A program made the translations under genes and the position numbers. A DNA stretch of 64,000 nt from Veillonellales bacterium (GTDB lineage Bacteria; Bacillota; Negativicutes; Veillonellales; Dialisteraceae): assembly GCA_944390485.1 (NCBI GenBank), contig CALXPQ010000004.1, forward strand, positions 159,985 to 223,984, in the 5' to 3' direction. Below the pieces are notes generated by a model. That model was not told the origin of the DNA, did not search any database, and saw only the letters and a program-made list of their open reading frames with translations. Shown here in pieces: positions 7,439 to 16,410 of the stretch. How positions within the stretch are numbered: the first letter of the stretch is position 1; each line of letters starts with the position of its first letter.

Positions 7439-8208
7439 TGAATCGTCAGGAACTGTATGTGTGCCGCACTATGGCGGGCATCCTGCTGCTGTCTTTTCTG
7501 ATCGCCACATACTACACGGGGTTCGATCCCATGGCAGTGCTGCTCCATCTGGGTGAGGCGTGGACCTTTCTCACGGAAGATTTCCTGCCGCCCCGTTTCC
7601 AGTTCACTCCGGTCATCCTGGAGAGCCTCGCCGTGACGGTGGCGCTCGCCATTTCTTCCGCCTCCGTGGCCGCGGTGCTCGCCGCCGGCGCGGCCGTGCT
7701 GGGGAGCGAGCTCCTGTCTCCGTCGAAGGCGCTCGCCGCGGCGGTGCGCGGAACGGCGACCTTTCTCCGCAATATCCCCACCCTCGTGTGGGCGTTCATC
7801 CTGTTTTCCTCTCTCGGCGTTGGCACGGGCGTGGGCTTCACCGCGCTGGTCATCACCAGCTTTGCTTTCATGACCCGCACCTTCATCGAAGTGATCGACG
7901 AGATCCCCGCGGGTGTGGTGGAGAGCCTCACCGCGGTGGGCGCGTCTTTCTGGGAGCGCATCTTTCAGTGCGTGTTCCCCTCGTGCATCACGGGCTTCAT
8001 CTCGTGGTACCTGTACTGCCTGGAAGTAAATATCCGGTCGTCCACCATCGTGGGCATGGTGGGCGGAGGCGGCATCGGCATGGTGCTCCTGTCGTACCTG
8101 AAAGCGTTCAAATACGCGGAAGCTTCCGGCATCATCCTCATGATCGCAGTCATCGTCATCCTCGTGGACCGATTGACAGATTTCCTCAGAAAGAAGGCAG
8201 CGGAGTGA
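7435..8208 (+). CDS. phnE: Phosphonate ABC importer, permease
   Basis: 257 aa starting at ATG 7435, overlapping phnC by 4 bp with AAGGAG upstream. It is an integral membrane protein with about six hydrophobic segments. The cytoplasmic EAA-type loop is VGASFWERIFQCVFPSCITG (about 166-185), followed by the family's MVGGGGIGMVL. It pairs with the second PhnE to form the channel. Confidence 0.9.
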   Translation: MMNRQELYVCRTMAGILLLSFLIATYYTGFDPMAVLLHLGEAWTFLTEDFLPPRFQFTPVILESLAVTVALAISSASVAAVLAAGAAVLGSELLSPSKALAAAVRGTATFLRNIPTLVWAFILFSSLGVGTGVGFTALVITSFAFMTRTFIEVIDEIPAGVVESLTAVGASFWERIFQCVFPSCITGFISWYLYCLEVNIRSSTIVGMVGGGGIGMVLLSYLKAFKYAEASGIILMIAVIVILVDRLTDFLRKKAAE

Positions 8209-8209
8209 T

Positions 8210-9040
8210 ATGGACAGCGCTCAGAACGCGGAAGCCATGACGGCGCCGCACGGACGGCAGGGCGGAAAGATCGACATCGGCGTGGCCGGCGGCGGGCATT
8301 TCATCGCCGGATTTCTCATCGGGGCAGCGGCGCTCACCGCCGCGTCGCTCGCGCTGCTCGGCATCGACTGGGTGCGGCTCGCGGGCCGCGCGGGAGACAT
8401 CGGGCTCATCTTCTGGCGGATGGCCCACTTTACGCTGGACCATGTGGACTTCACCCTGCTGTCCTTCATGGATACGTTTTCCATCATGGTGCTCGCCACC
8501 GTGTACAGCCTTTTCCTGGGGCTCGCCTTCGGCCTCCTCGCCGCGCGGAATGTCGCCGGGCCTGTCATAGCGCCGGTGGTGAAGGCGGTCTTCACCTTCC
8601 TTCGGGCAGTGCCCACGCCCGTGTGGGTCCTCCTCACGCTGGTGTGCTTCGGCTTCGGCCCTGTGGCGGGTATCACCGGCCTCTCGGTGCACACCGTGGC
8701 CTTTTTCACGAAATCTTTCGCGCAGGCTTTCGAAGATGTGCCGGAAGATACGGTGGACGCCCTGCGGGCTCTCGGCGCGACCCGTCTTCAGATCATCGCC
8801 TGCGGCATCCTGCCCTCGGCGGTGACCCAGCTCATCGCATGGACCGCGCTCCGTTTTGAAATCAATTTCTCCGAGTGCGCCATCCTCGGCATGGTCGGTG
8901 CGGGCGGCATCGGCTTCGCCATTTCCGCTGCCATCCAGAACTACGACTACGGCGAAGCGGGGCTGGCGGTCTTCCTCGTCTTCCTCTTTGCCTTCTGCAT
9001 GGAGCGGGGATTCCTGTATGTCAAGAAAATCATGAAATAA
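8210..9040 (+). CDS. phnE: Phosphonate ABC importer, second permease
   Basis: 276 aa. It begins 1 bp after the previous stop, with the SD (GGAG) inside the upstream gene. It has PhnE-type membrane segments and the conserved loop LRALGATRLQIIACGILPSA followed by MVGAGGIGFAI. Two dissimilar permeases suggest a heterodimeric channel, as in many Firmicute phn operons. The N-terminal 25 residues are polar and unusual for PhnE, so a slightly later start cannot be excluded. Confidence 0.9.
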   Translation: MDSAQNAEAMTAPHGRQGGKIDIGVAGGGHFIAGFLIGAAALTAASLALLGIDWVRLAGRAGDIGLIFWRMAHFTLDHVDFTLLSFMDTFSIMVLATVYSLFLGLAFGLLAARNVAGPVIAPVVKAVFTFLRAVPTPVWVLLTLVCFGFGPVAGITGLSVHTVAFFTKSFAQAFEDVPEDTVDALRALGATRLQIIACGILPSAVTQLIAWTALRFEINFSECAILGMVGAGGIGFAISAAIQNYDYGEAGLAVFLVFLFAFCMERGFLYVKKIMK

Positions 9041-9052
9041 AGAGGTAACGAC

Positions 9053-10186
9053 ATGGAATTTTACAATCCTGTGCATATTTTCGCCGGCCGCGGCGCGCTG
9101 GCCGATCTGGGGCGCATCGCCTCCCGCTGGGCCCTGCCCGGTTCCCGCGTCCTCCTCATCACCCGGGGGATGGACTTCGTGGAAAGTCCCGTCCGCCGCA
9201 CGCTCATGGAGGCGCTCGCACTTTACGACGTGCGGGAAGAAGAATTTCCCGTTTCCAATCCCGATGTGATCGACATCGCCGCGCTCCTCACGAAAGTGCG
9301 GGGCCGCGCGTACGACCTCATCGTCGCCGTGGGCGGCGGCAGCGTCATGGATGCGGCGAAAACCCTTGCGGCGGCGCTGCATACGGACATCTCCAGCACG
9401 GACGGCCTGCGCCGCTTCATTCAGCAGGGCGGGACCCGGCCCATCCCACTCACCCCGTGGATCGGCATCCCAACCACGAGCGGCACCGGCTCCGAAGCGA
9501 CCCCGTGGGCCACGGTCTGGGACCGGGAAAAGGAATGCAAGCTCTCCTTCTCTCATCCGGACAACTTCGCGGCCGCAGCCGTCATCGATCCGATGTGCAC
9601 CCTCACGTGCCCGCTCTCCCTCACCATCTCGTCGGCGCTCGATGCAGCGGCGCACGCGGCGGAATCCTACTGGGCGCGCCGCACCAGCGAAGTGACGCGG
9701 GCCTTCTCCCTCCTCGCCATCCGCCTCATCCGGGAGCATCTGGAAGCGCTGGCGGACCATCCGGACGATGAGCGTCTGCGGGAAATCATCGGGAAAGCGA
9801 GCCTCTACGCGGGCCTCGCTTTCAGCAATACGAAGACCACCGTGTGCCACTCCGTCTCGTATCCCATTACGGAGAAATTCGGCGTGCCCCACGGTGCGGC
9901 AGTGGCCCTCACGCTGGGCGACTTCATGGCCTACAACAAAGACGCAGTCTCCGGCTACGACGATCTCCTCGAAGCCTTCCGCTGCGGGAGCGCCGAAGAA
10001 GTGAAAGACTGGATCTTCTCCATGCTCCGGAAAGGCGGCTTTGCCACCACTCTCCGCGGCTGCGGTATCCGCGAAGAAGATCTGTCGTACATCACGGCCC
10101 ACGCTTTCACGAAAGGACGCGCGGACAACAATCCCGTCCCCGTGACGGAAGAAGCCGTCATGAACGTACTGAAGCGTCTCTATTGA
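9053..10186 (+). CDS. Iron-containing alcohol dehydrogenase of the phosphonate operon
   Basis: 377 aa. The N-terminal Rossmann part has VAVGGGSVMDAAKTLA (about 89-104). The iron-binding region has the CHSVSYP and FGVPHGAAVAL histidines. As last gene of the phn operon it probably reduces the acetaldehyde released by PhnX to ethanol, or handles phosphonoacetaldehyde itself, as related enzymes of phosphonate pathways do. Both are inferences from context. The family alone would allow many alcohols. A terminator follows. Confidence 0.87.
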   Translation: MEFYNPVHIFAGRGALADLGRIASRWALPGSRVLLITRGMDFVESPVRRTLMEALALYDVREEEFPVSNPDVIDIAALLTKVRGRAYDLIVAVGGGSVMDAAKTLAAALHTDISSTDGLRRFIQQGGTRPIPLTPWIGIPTTSGTGSEATPWATVWDREKECKLSFSHPDNFAAAAVIDPMCTLTCPLSLTISSALDAAAHAAESYWARRTSEVTRAFSLLAIRLIREHLEALADHPDDERLREIIGKASLYAGLAFSNTKTTVCHSVSYPITEKFGVPHGAAVALTLGDFMAYNKDAVSGYDDLLEAFRCGSAEEVKDWIFSMLRKGGFATTLRGCGIREEDLSYITAHAFTKGRADNNPVPVTEEAVMNVLKRLY

Positions 10187-10198
10187 GCTCTCCGTATC

Positions 10199-10225
10199 AA
10201 AACGCACTCTCCGGAGTGCGTTTTC
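10199..10225 (+). terminator. Terminator of the phosphonate operon
   Basis: AAAACGCACT pairs with AGTGCGTTTT over a CTCCGG loop, followed by CTCG. Confidence 0.85.
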
Positions 10226-10278
10226 TCGTGGGAGAAAATGAGCAGAGAGCACAGCGCCCGTGCCATGGACGGCAAGAT

Positions 10279-10346
10279 AAAAGCCTCCTTCTTTCAGCTC
10301 GTCCGCGGCCTGTGATGCGGCGGCATCTGAAAGACAGGAGGTTTTT
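10279..10346. terminator. Long bidirectional hairpin between the phn operon and dinD
   Basis: AAAAGCCTCCT.CTTTCAG pairs with CTGAAAG.AGGAGGTTTTT around a 29-nt structured loop, with T-runs on both strands. It may end dinD on the minus strand, though 100 bp of unassigned sequence (10347-10446) separates them. Confidence 0.6.
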
Positions 10347-10446
10347 ACATTTGGAATGAAATTCGGCAGATCACCTGCGAATGCGAGGAAAGGGTTCGGT
10401 CACGGCAGACACACCGGGCGGTCCCGCGGCGGGCAGGGGCAGACAG

Positions 10447-11262
10447 TCACTCTTTTTTCGGCAGCTTTTTCTGTTCTTTTTCCAGTTGGCGGATACTTTT
10501 ATCCGGTGTGGGCAAATCTTCCGGCATAGTGCCGCCGAGTTCAGCGATGGTCTGCCGTACTTTGCGCCCCACATCGTAATGCGTCTGGTTCGCGGCTTTT
10601 TTGCCTTGGACATGGTCGCGGCGCAGTTTATCATCCGTCTGTGTGGCGCGGAACAGATTGGCGGCCAGTTCTGTGCTGCCCATGTGGTCGAGAATCGGCT
10701 CGTTCTTTTTCAATCCTTTGCGGCGGGCGATGCCCTGCGCGGTGAGGCCGCCGTACAATCCTTTATATCCGGCATTTTGGAAGACGGCATATTCCTGCGG
10801 CGTCTTGACGCCGGCTTCGGAGGCGGCGTCGGCCAGGGAACGGTTATGTCGACGGAGTTCTGCCCGGATAGCCATGCGTTTCTGGTCTTCTGTCAGCCGT
10901 TCGTAGCTTTCTGCGAGCTCCTGCTGGCGCGTTTTTACCGCGAAGTAAGCCTGCGCGAGCGCGATGGCTTTTTTACGCGGGTCGCCGTTCATGGCGATGA
11001 GATAACAGGCGTAGCGGGAGAGGTGATAGTCCTGAATGCTTCTTTGCGCGCCTTTACCAGCGACAATCATTTTGCGGACCTCCGCAAAGTGATCCTGCAC
11101 GTTGTTTCCGCTGATGGAGCAGGCTACTTTTGCCCGGGCGATGGCGTCAGAAAATTGCCGCCACTGCTTGTATTCCAGCACGGGCATCAGCTCGCGGGCG
11201 CTCCAGTATTCCTGTCTATAGGTGTCGATGTGACGGATAGAGTCAAAAAGCGATTCGTCCAT
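10447..11262 (-). CDS. dinD: DNA damage-inducible protein D (DinD)
   Basis: 271 aa from ATG 11262 (SD AGGAGG on the minus strand), the usual DinD length. The N-terminal BRO-like segment has YWSARELMPVLEYKQWRQF (about 19-37) and the central part has SRYACYLIAMNGDPRKKAIA. The C-terminal third is charged and probably helical (QLEKEQKKLPKKE). In E. coli DinD is SOS-induced and inhibits RecA-mediated strand exchange. It is divergent from dinB across 177 bp, so both are probably damage-induced from one control region. Confidence 0.88.
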   Translation of the reverse strand: MDESLFDSIRHIDTYRQEYWSARELMPVLEYKQWRQFSDAIARAKVACSISGNNVQDHFAEVRKMIVAGKGAQRSIQDYHLSRYACYLIAMNGDPRKKAIALAQAYFAVKTRQQELAESYERLTEDQKRMAIRAELRRHNRSLADAASEAGVKTPQEYAVFQNAGYKGLYGGLTAQGIARRKGLKKNEPILDHMGSTELAANLFRATQTDDKLRRDHVQGKKAANQTHYDVGRKVRQTIAELGGTMPEDLPTPDKSIRQLEKEQKKLPKKE

Positions 11263-11308
11263 AATGGCCTCCTTTCTGCGTTTTGCATTTTCCAACAAAT
11301 CCCACATT

Positions 11309-11367
11309 ATTATAGAGAAAAGTTGTTCGCAAATAAAGGGGAGTTCCCGCCTATTTCCCTGTATAAT
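11309..11367. promoter_or_regulatory. Divergent promoters of dinD and dinB
   Basis: TATAAT on the plus strand (11362-11367) serves dinB and TATAAT on the minus strand (11309-11314) serves dinD. The -35 boxes are weak. GTTCG at 11325-11329 is at most a half-site for a Firmicute-type LexA box. I could not find a full CGAAC-N4-GTTCG palindrome. Confidence 0.5.
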
Positions 11368-11439
11368 AAGGACAGAGAAAAAGCAAGGCGGCCTGGATCC
11401 CGGGCGGAAGAGGGAAAGGAAAAGGAAGGAGGGAGAGCC

Positions 11440-12618
11440 ATGCCGCGGCGGTGGATCATGCATGTGGATATGGACGCGTTCTTTGCGTCCATCGAGCAGA
11501 GGGAGCACCCGGAGTGGAAGGGGAAGCCCGTCATCGTGGGCGGGCTCTCCGGCCGGGGCGTGGTGTCCACCGCGTCGTACGAGGCGCGGGCGTTCGGCGT
11601 GCATTCGGCCATGCCCATGAGCCGCGCGCGGACGCTCTGCCCAGCGGGCATCTACGTGAAGCCGCGGTTTGCCCTGTACAAGAGCGTGTCCGACCAGATC
11701 CACGGCATCATGCTGCACTACGCCGCGGAGATCGAGCCCATCTCGCTGGACGAGGCGTTCATGGACATCACCGGCATGGGCACGCAGTATCCCACGCTGG
11801 GGGCCATCGGGCGGGCCATCAAGGCGGAGATCCGGGAGAAGACGGGCCTCGTGGCGTCGGCGGGCATCGCGCCGAACAAGTTCCTCGCGAAGATGGCGAG
11901 CGATATGGACAAGCCGGACGGCCTCACCATCATCCCGTACGGCCGGGAGGCGGCCATCCTCGCGCCGCTCCCCATCCGCCGGCTCTGGGGCGTGGGGGAG
12001 GTGACGGAGCGGAAGCTGCTGGACGCGGGCTTCCGTACCATCGGAGACATCCAGCGGGCGGCGCCGGGCGCGGTGGAGCGGGCCGTGGGCAGCCAGGCGG
12101 CGCTCCTTCGGGAGCTCGCGTTCGGGCGGGACGACCGGCCCGTGCGGGCGGAGCGGGAGGTGAAGTCCATCGGCGACGAGGAGACCTACGAGACGGACCT
12201 CACGGACGAGGCGGCCATCCGGCGGCGCATCGCCATCCACAGCGACGTGGTGGCGGCCCGGCTCCGGAAAAAACACCTCACGGCGCGCACGGTGTCCCTC
12301 AAGGTGCGCTTCGCCTCGTTCCGCACGGTCATGCGCTCCGTGTCCTTCGAGGAGGGGACGGACCTTGCGGAGGACATCGAGGAGGCGGCGCTCTCGCTCC
12401 TGGCGAAGATCCCCCGCACGGAGCCGGTGCGCCTCACCGGCGTGACCTGCTCGAATCTCGGGGAGGAGATGGAGACGCCGTCGCTCTTCCCGGACCGGAA
12501 GGCAGCGCTCCGCCGGGCGGCCCGCGCGGTGGACGCCATCCAGGAGAAATTCGGAAAAGACGCCATCCGCCGCGGGTTCTACATGGAGGAGGAGCTGCGG
12601 CGGAAGCCGGAGGAATGA
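11440..12618 (+). CDS. dinB: DNA polymerase IV (Y-family translesion polymerase)
   Basis: 392 aa from ATG 11440 (SD GGAGGGAG). Palm and finger motifs are intact: HVDMDAFFASIEQ (about 7-19, first catalytic Asp), YEARAFGVHSAMP (about 47-59), and EPISLDEAFMDITG (about 98-111, the catalytic DE). A HhH region follows (LWGVGEVTERKL). SLFPD near the C-terminus resembles a beta-clamp binding motif. It performs error-prone bypass synthesis. It is divergent from dinD. An open frame continues far upstream of this start, but the SD and MDMDAFF spacing fix the start. Confidence 0.94.
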   Translation: MPRRWIMHVDMDAFFASIEQREHPEWKGKPVIVGGLSGRGVVSTASYEARAFGVHSAMPMSRARTLCPAGIYVKPRFALYKSVSDQIHGIMLHYAAEIEPISLDEAFMDITGMGTQYPTLGAIGRAIKAEIREKTGLVASAGIAPNKFLAKMASDMDKPDGLTIIPYGREAAILAPLPIRRLWGVGEVTERKLLDAGFRTIGDIQRAAPGAVERAVGSQAALLRELAFGRDDRPVRAEREVKSIGDEETYETDLTDEAAIRRRIAIHSDVVAARLRKKHLTARTVSLKVRFASFRTVMRSVSFEEGTDLAEDIEEAALSLLAKIPRTEPVRLTGVTCSNLGEEMETPSLFPDRKAALRRAARAVDAIQEKFGKDAIRRGFYMEEELRRKPEE

Positions 12619-12690
12619 ACCGGCCCGCAGGCGTTTACTTCTGCCTGCCGGGTGAGTAAGATAGGAGCAGCACAGAGAAGGAGGTCCATC

Positions 12691-13827
12691 ATGGTCAATA
12701 CAGAACGGCTCAATCATACATTCTGCGATCTCGTCCGCATCTATGCCCCGAGCGGGAAAGAGGGCGGCGTACGCGATTATTTGAAGCGGTACCTGATGCG
12801 GCTCGGCGCGCGGGTCACGGAGGACGGCGCGGGGGCGGCCACGGGCGGCGCCTGCGGCAATCTCATCGCGGTCTTCCCCGCGAATGCGGAGGGACTGCCC
12901 GGCGTGGCCTTCACGGCGCACATGGACTGCGTGGAAAAATGCGAAGGCATCGAGCCCGTGCTCGAAGACGGCGTGTACCGCTCGAAGGGGGACACCATCC
13001 TCGGCGGCGACGACAAGGCGGGCGTCGCGGCCATTCTCGAAGCGCTCGCCGTCATGAAGGAGACGATGATCCCCCACGGAAAGATCCTCGCGGCCTTCAC
13101 CGTACAGGAAGAGACGTCTCTCGGCGGGTCCCGCCATTTCGAGGGGAAATACGCCGAAGGCATCGACTTCGGCTACGTGCTCGATGCGGACGGCGCGCCG
13201 GGCACGCTGATCAATGCCGGCCCGGGCGAATACAAGATCACCTGCACCATGCACGGCCGGGCGGCCCACGCGGGCATCGCGCCGGAGAAGGGCGTGAACG
13301 CCGTCAAGATGGCGGCCGCGGCGATCGCCCGCATAGAGAGCGGCCGCGTCGACGAGGAGACTACGTGCAACGTGGGCGTCATCGAAGGCGGCCTCGCCAC
13401 GAACATCGTGCCGGAGACCTGCGTCGTCCGGGCGGAAGCACGGAGCCGCAGCCGGGAGAAGCTCGAGGCCGTAGTCGCCCGCATGACGGAGGCCTTCCGC
13501 AGCGCGGAGGCCGATTTCCCCGGCGGCCGCGCCGAAGTGGAGACGGAGCTCCTCTACGAGGGCTTCCATATCGACGAGGACCATCCGGCGATGCGCCTCG
13601 CCCGGGCGGCCTGCGCGGAGAAAGGCTTCCCCGTGCGCGTGACCAGCACCGGCGGCGGCAGCGACGCGAACTGGTTCAACCGGAACGCTTTCCCGGCGAT
13701 GCTCCTCGGCGTGGGCATGACCGATTTCCACACCTCGGCCGAATCGCTGGCGGAAAAAGACCTCATCGATTCCGCCGAATTAGTATACGCTATTATAGAA
13801 GCGGAGTCGCACGTCTGCGGACACTGA
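12691..13827 (+). CDS. PepT-like M20 family peptidase
   Basis: 378 aa from ATG 12691 (SD AAGGAGG). Zinc-ligand motifs of the clan MH peptidases are present: TAHMDCV (about 73-79), LGGDDKAGVAA (about 107-117), the general-base pair in QEETSLGG (about 141-148) and LDADGAPG. The dimerisation domain begins near KITCTMHGRAAHAG. These fit the peptidase T-like subgroup that removes N-terminal residues from short peptides. It is monocistronic with its own terminator. Tripeptidase specificity is not provable here. Confidence 0.88.
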   Translation: MVNTERLNHTFCDLVRIYAPSGKEGGVRDYLKRYLMRLGARVTEDGAGAATGGACGNLIAVFPANAEGLPGVAFTAHMDCVEKCEGIEPVLEDGVYRSKGDTILGGDDKAGVAAILEALAVMKETMIPHGKILAAFTVQEETSLGGSRHFEGKYAEGIDFGYVLDADGAPGTLINAGPGEYKITCTMHGRAAHAGIAPEKGVNAVKMAAAAIARIESGRVDEETTCNVGVIEGGLATNIVPETCVVRAEARSRSREKLEAVVARMTEAFRSAEADFPGGRAEVETELLYEGFHIDEDHPAMRLARAACAEKGFPVRVTSTGGGSDANWFNRNAFPAMLLGVGMTDFHTSAESLAEKDLIDSAELVYAIIEAESHVCGH

Positions 13828-13840
13828 GCCGATGGTGCGG

Positions 13841-13872
13841 ACGCCCCTGTCCTTTCGGATGGGGGCGTTTTC
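13841..13872 (+). terminator. Terminator after the PepT-like gene
   Basis: ACGCCCCT pairs with GGGGGCGT across a 13-nt loop, followed by TTTTCTG. Confidence 0.75.
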
Positions 13873-13980
13873 TGTGCCTGTCCATGGGCATTTCCTTACG
13901 CTCAGGAAATCGTGATGTTTCCCCGGCGGCCTGTGACGTAAAGGAAACTTTACGGGTGAGTATACTTTTTTACGATAGTC

Positions 13981-14012
13981 TTACACAAAATAGCATAGCT
14001 CCATGATATAAT
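13981..14012 (+). promoter_or_regulatory. Promoter of the ugp-like ABC operon
   Basis: A perfect TATAAT (14007-14012) lies in an AT-rich stretch with TTACAC about 20 bp upstream. The leader runs about 115 nt to the TTG start of the binding protein. Confidence 0.5.
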
Positions 14013-14131
14013 GAGGGCAACAAAACATGTACATCATTGATTCGCACCGGCACTGTGAGAACGCTTGTATTTCTGACAATGACTGTACATGCTCTTTTTG
14101 TTTCGGTTTGATTCGGGAAGGAGAGAATGAT

Positions 14132-15427
14132 TTGAAACTCATCAAATGGCTGTGCCTGTTTCTGGCCTCGGTGATGACGCTCGCCTTTGCGGGCTGCGGC
14201 GGCGGAGACACGGCAAAAGAAGCGCCGAAGGAAAACGGGAAGACGGTGGTCACCTTCTGGCACGTGTACACGAAGAATTTCGGCGCGCCGGTCATCAAGC
14301 AGATGGTGGACGACTTCAACAAGTCCCAGGACAAGATCCTCGTGAAGGAAGTGTACAATCCGGACATGTATCCGGGCCTGATGAAGAACCTCCAGGCGGA
14401 CGTCGCTTCCGGCAAATCCCCGTCCATCGCCATGATCGGCTACAATTACCTGGACTATTTCAATGAAAACTTCCAGTACGCTTCCCCGGTGGACCTGGCG
14501 AAGAAAGACACGAAGGACCCGGACTATCTGGAGAAGACCTTCCTGCCGAACGTGCTGGCGCTGGCGAAGACCGGCGACGCGCAGGTAGGCCTGCCCTTCT
14601 CCATCAGCGCGCCGCTCCTCTTCTACAATCCTGACCTCTTCACCGCGGCGGGCCTCGATCCGCAGGCGGCTCCGAAGACCTGGCAGGAAGTGCGCGACGA
14701 TGCGAAGAAGATCCACGACGCCACCGGCGAGTACGGCTTCTACATGCAGGAATACCAGGACAACTGGGCGACCCAGGGTCTCCTCACCTCGAACGGCGCG
14801 GTGATCCTCGACGAGAACGGCAAGGCGGCCTTCGCTTCGAAAGAATCGGAAGAAGCGTACCAGCTCTATCAGGATATGGTGCTGAAAGACCAGTCTGCGC
14901 TCCACATTGCGGCAGATGAAGGCATCGCATCCTTCTACAGCGGCAAGGTGGGCATGCTCCTCGGCACCAGTGCGAAGATCGGCACCATCACCCAGTCTTC
15001 GGCCTTCAACGTGATGGCCTGCCCGTTCCCGGCCTTCGGCGACAAGAAAGTGGAGATCCCCGCAGGGGGCAACTTCCTCGCCGTGACGGCCCAGTCGGAA
15101 GAAGAACAGATGGCGGCGTGGGAATTCATCAAATTCATCATGCAGCCGAAATACCTCGCTCAGTGGACGATCAATACGGGCTACCTCCCGCCGCGGCAGG
15201 ACGTGGCTGACGAACCGTCCGTCCAGGAAGCCATCGCGAAGACCCCGGCTCTCAAGGTGGCCTTCGACGAGCTGCCGAGCCTCACCCCGTGGGTGGCCTT
15301 CCCCGGCGACGTGGGCGTGAAGGCGGAGAAGATGTTCGCCGACATGCGCGACACGATCCTCTCCGGCGCCGCTCCGGCGGAAGCGCTGAAAGCGACGCAG
15401 GACGAGCTGAACAAGCTCCTCAAATGA
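14132..15427 (+). CDS. UgpB-like ABC transporter substrate-binding lipoprotein
   Basis: 431 aa from a TTG start at 14132. This start gives a proper lipoprotein signal (MKLIKWLCLFLASVM, lipobox LAFAGC) with SD GGAAGGAG 8 nt upstream, whereas upstream in-frame codons would bury the signal. The mature part is a family 1 solute-binding protein. FWHVYTKNFGAPVIKQMVDD (about 44-63) and NTGYLPPRQ (about 350) resemble UgpB, the glycerol-3-phosphate/glycerophosphodiester binder, but sugars are possible. It is anchored outside the membrane and feeds the permease pair that follows. Confidence 0.88.
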   Translation: MKLIKWLCLFLASVMTLAFAGCGGGDTAKEAPKENGKTVVTFWHVYTKNFGAPVIKQMVDDFNKSQDKILVKEVYNPDMYPGLMKNLQADVASGKSPSIAMIGYNYLDYFNENFQYASPVDLAKKDTKDPDYLEKTFLPNVLALAKTGDAQVGLPFSISAPLLFYNPDLFTAAGLDPQAAPKTWQEVRDDAKKIHDATGEYGFYMQEYQDNWATQGLLTSNGAVILDENGKAAFASKESEEAYQLYQDMVLKDQSALHIAADEGIASFYSGKVGMLLGTSAKIGTITQSSAFNVMACPFPAFGDKKVEIPAGGNFLAVTAQSEEEQMAAWEFIKFIMQPKYLAQWTINTGYLPPRQDVADEPSVQEAIAKTPALKVAFDELPSLTPWVAFPGDVGVKAEKMFADMRDTILSGAAPAEALKATQDELNKLLK

Positions 15428-15449
15428 TCTCACAGCGCCAGTCAAGCGG

Positions 15450-15474
15450 AGAGCCGTCCCGAAAAGGCGGCTCT
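15450..15474 (+). terminator. Intercistronic hairpin after the binding-protein gene
   Basis: AGAGCCG / CGGCTCT with an 11-nt loop and only a weak T-run (TCTGTC). Such hairpins commonly give partial termination or stabilise the binding-protein message relative to the permease genes. Confidence 0.5.
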
Positions 15475-15501
15475 TCTGTCATTTACAGGAGGTCCTGACC
15501 A

Positions 15502-16410
15502 ATGAAATCCGGCGAAGACCAGAGCGCCTGGCGGAAAAGGGAGAGGCGGCTCGCCTTCCTCTTCGTGCTGCCCTCGCTCGCGGTATTTATCCTCTTCATG
15601 TTTTATCCCCTGCTGTACACGCTGTACCTGAGCTTCTTCCGGTGGAACATGGTGTCTCCGAAGATGAAGTTCGTGGCGCTGGACAACTATGTGAACCTGC
15701 TCACCGACCCGGTGACGGTGACTATCGCGGAGAATACGCTCCTCTACATCGTCATCCTCGTGCTCTTCAATTTCCTCCTGCCCTACGTGCTCGCCTTCGT
15801 GAACACGTTCCTCATGCAGAAAGGGAAGTACGTCTACAAGACGCTCCTCTTCTCGTCCTCGCTTATCGCGCTCGTCGTGGGGGCCATCCTCTTCCAGTGG
15901 ATCTTCAATCCGGTCTCCGGGCCGGTGGGGGCCATCGCGGACGCCGTGGGCGTGACGCTCCCCGCGTGGTCGAAGACGCCGGGGCTCGTCATCCTCGTCA
16001 TCAGCCTCGTGGCGGTGTACAAAGCCTTCGGCTACAATTTCCTCATCCTCCTCTCCGGCATGAACAGCGTGCCCGAGGAGCTCATCGAGGCGGCGCGGCT
16101 CGAGAAAGCGCCGAATTCCAATATCTTCACGAAGATCGTGGTGCCGCTCACCTCGTCCACCGCGGTGTACATCCTCATCATGACCATCGTGCAGGGGCTC
16201 CAGTACGTCTTCACGCCCATCAAGGTCCTCACGCAGGGCGGGCCGAACGACGCCAGCTCCAACATCATCTACCAGGGCTACGATTACGCTTTCACCTTCT
16301 ACGAGACCGGCATGTCCGCGGCGCTCGCCATCATCACCATGCTGATCTTCCTCGTGCTCCTCTACCTGGAATTCCGGTTCGTGGAGAAGGGAGTCTACTA
16401 TGAAAATTAA
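15502..16410 (+). CDS. Sugar/glycerol-phosphate ABC permease (UgpA/MalF type)
   Basis: 302 aa (SD AGGAGG). It has six hydrophobic segments. The EAA loop reads EELIEAARLEKAPNSNIFTK (about 193-212). The start of helix 1 (RRLAFLFVLPSLAVFILFM) and the overall length match UgpA. It overlaps the next gene by 11 bp. Confidence 0.9.
   Translation: MKSGEDQSAWRKRERRLAFLFVLPSLAVFILFMFYPLLYTLYLSFFRWNMVSPKMKFVALDNYVNLLTDPVTVTIAENTLLYIVILVLFNFLLPYVLAFVNTFLMQKGKYVYKTLLFSSSLIALVVGAILFQWIFNPVSGPVGAIADAVGVTLPAWSKTPGLVILVISLVAVYKAFGYNFLILLSGMNSVPEELIEAARLEKAPNSNIFTKIVVPLTSSTAVYILIMTIVQGLQYVFTPIKVLTQGGPNDASSNIIYQGYDYAFTFYETGMSAALAIITMLIFLVLLYLEFRFVEKGVYYEN

Noticed and set aside
11321..11349. LexA box between dinD and dinB
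   Set aside because: Only a GTTCG half-site is present and no second half at the proper spacing.
10381..11439. In-frame extension of dinB far upstream of its SD
   Set aside because: The extra residues do not resemble any polymerase domain and overlap dinD on the other strand. The start at 11440 has a good SD.
10447..13731. A 1094-codon minus-strand frame that would extend dinD upstream through dinB and the peptidase gene
   Set aside because: Only the last 271 codons match DinD and they have their own start with AGGAGG. The rest is antisense to two real genes.
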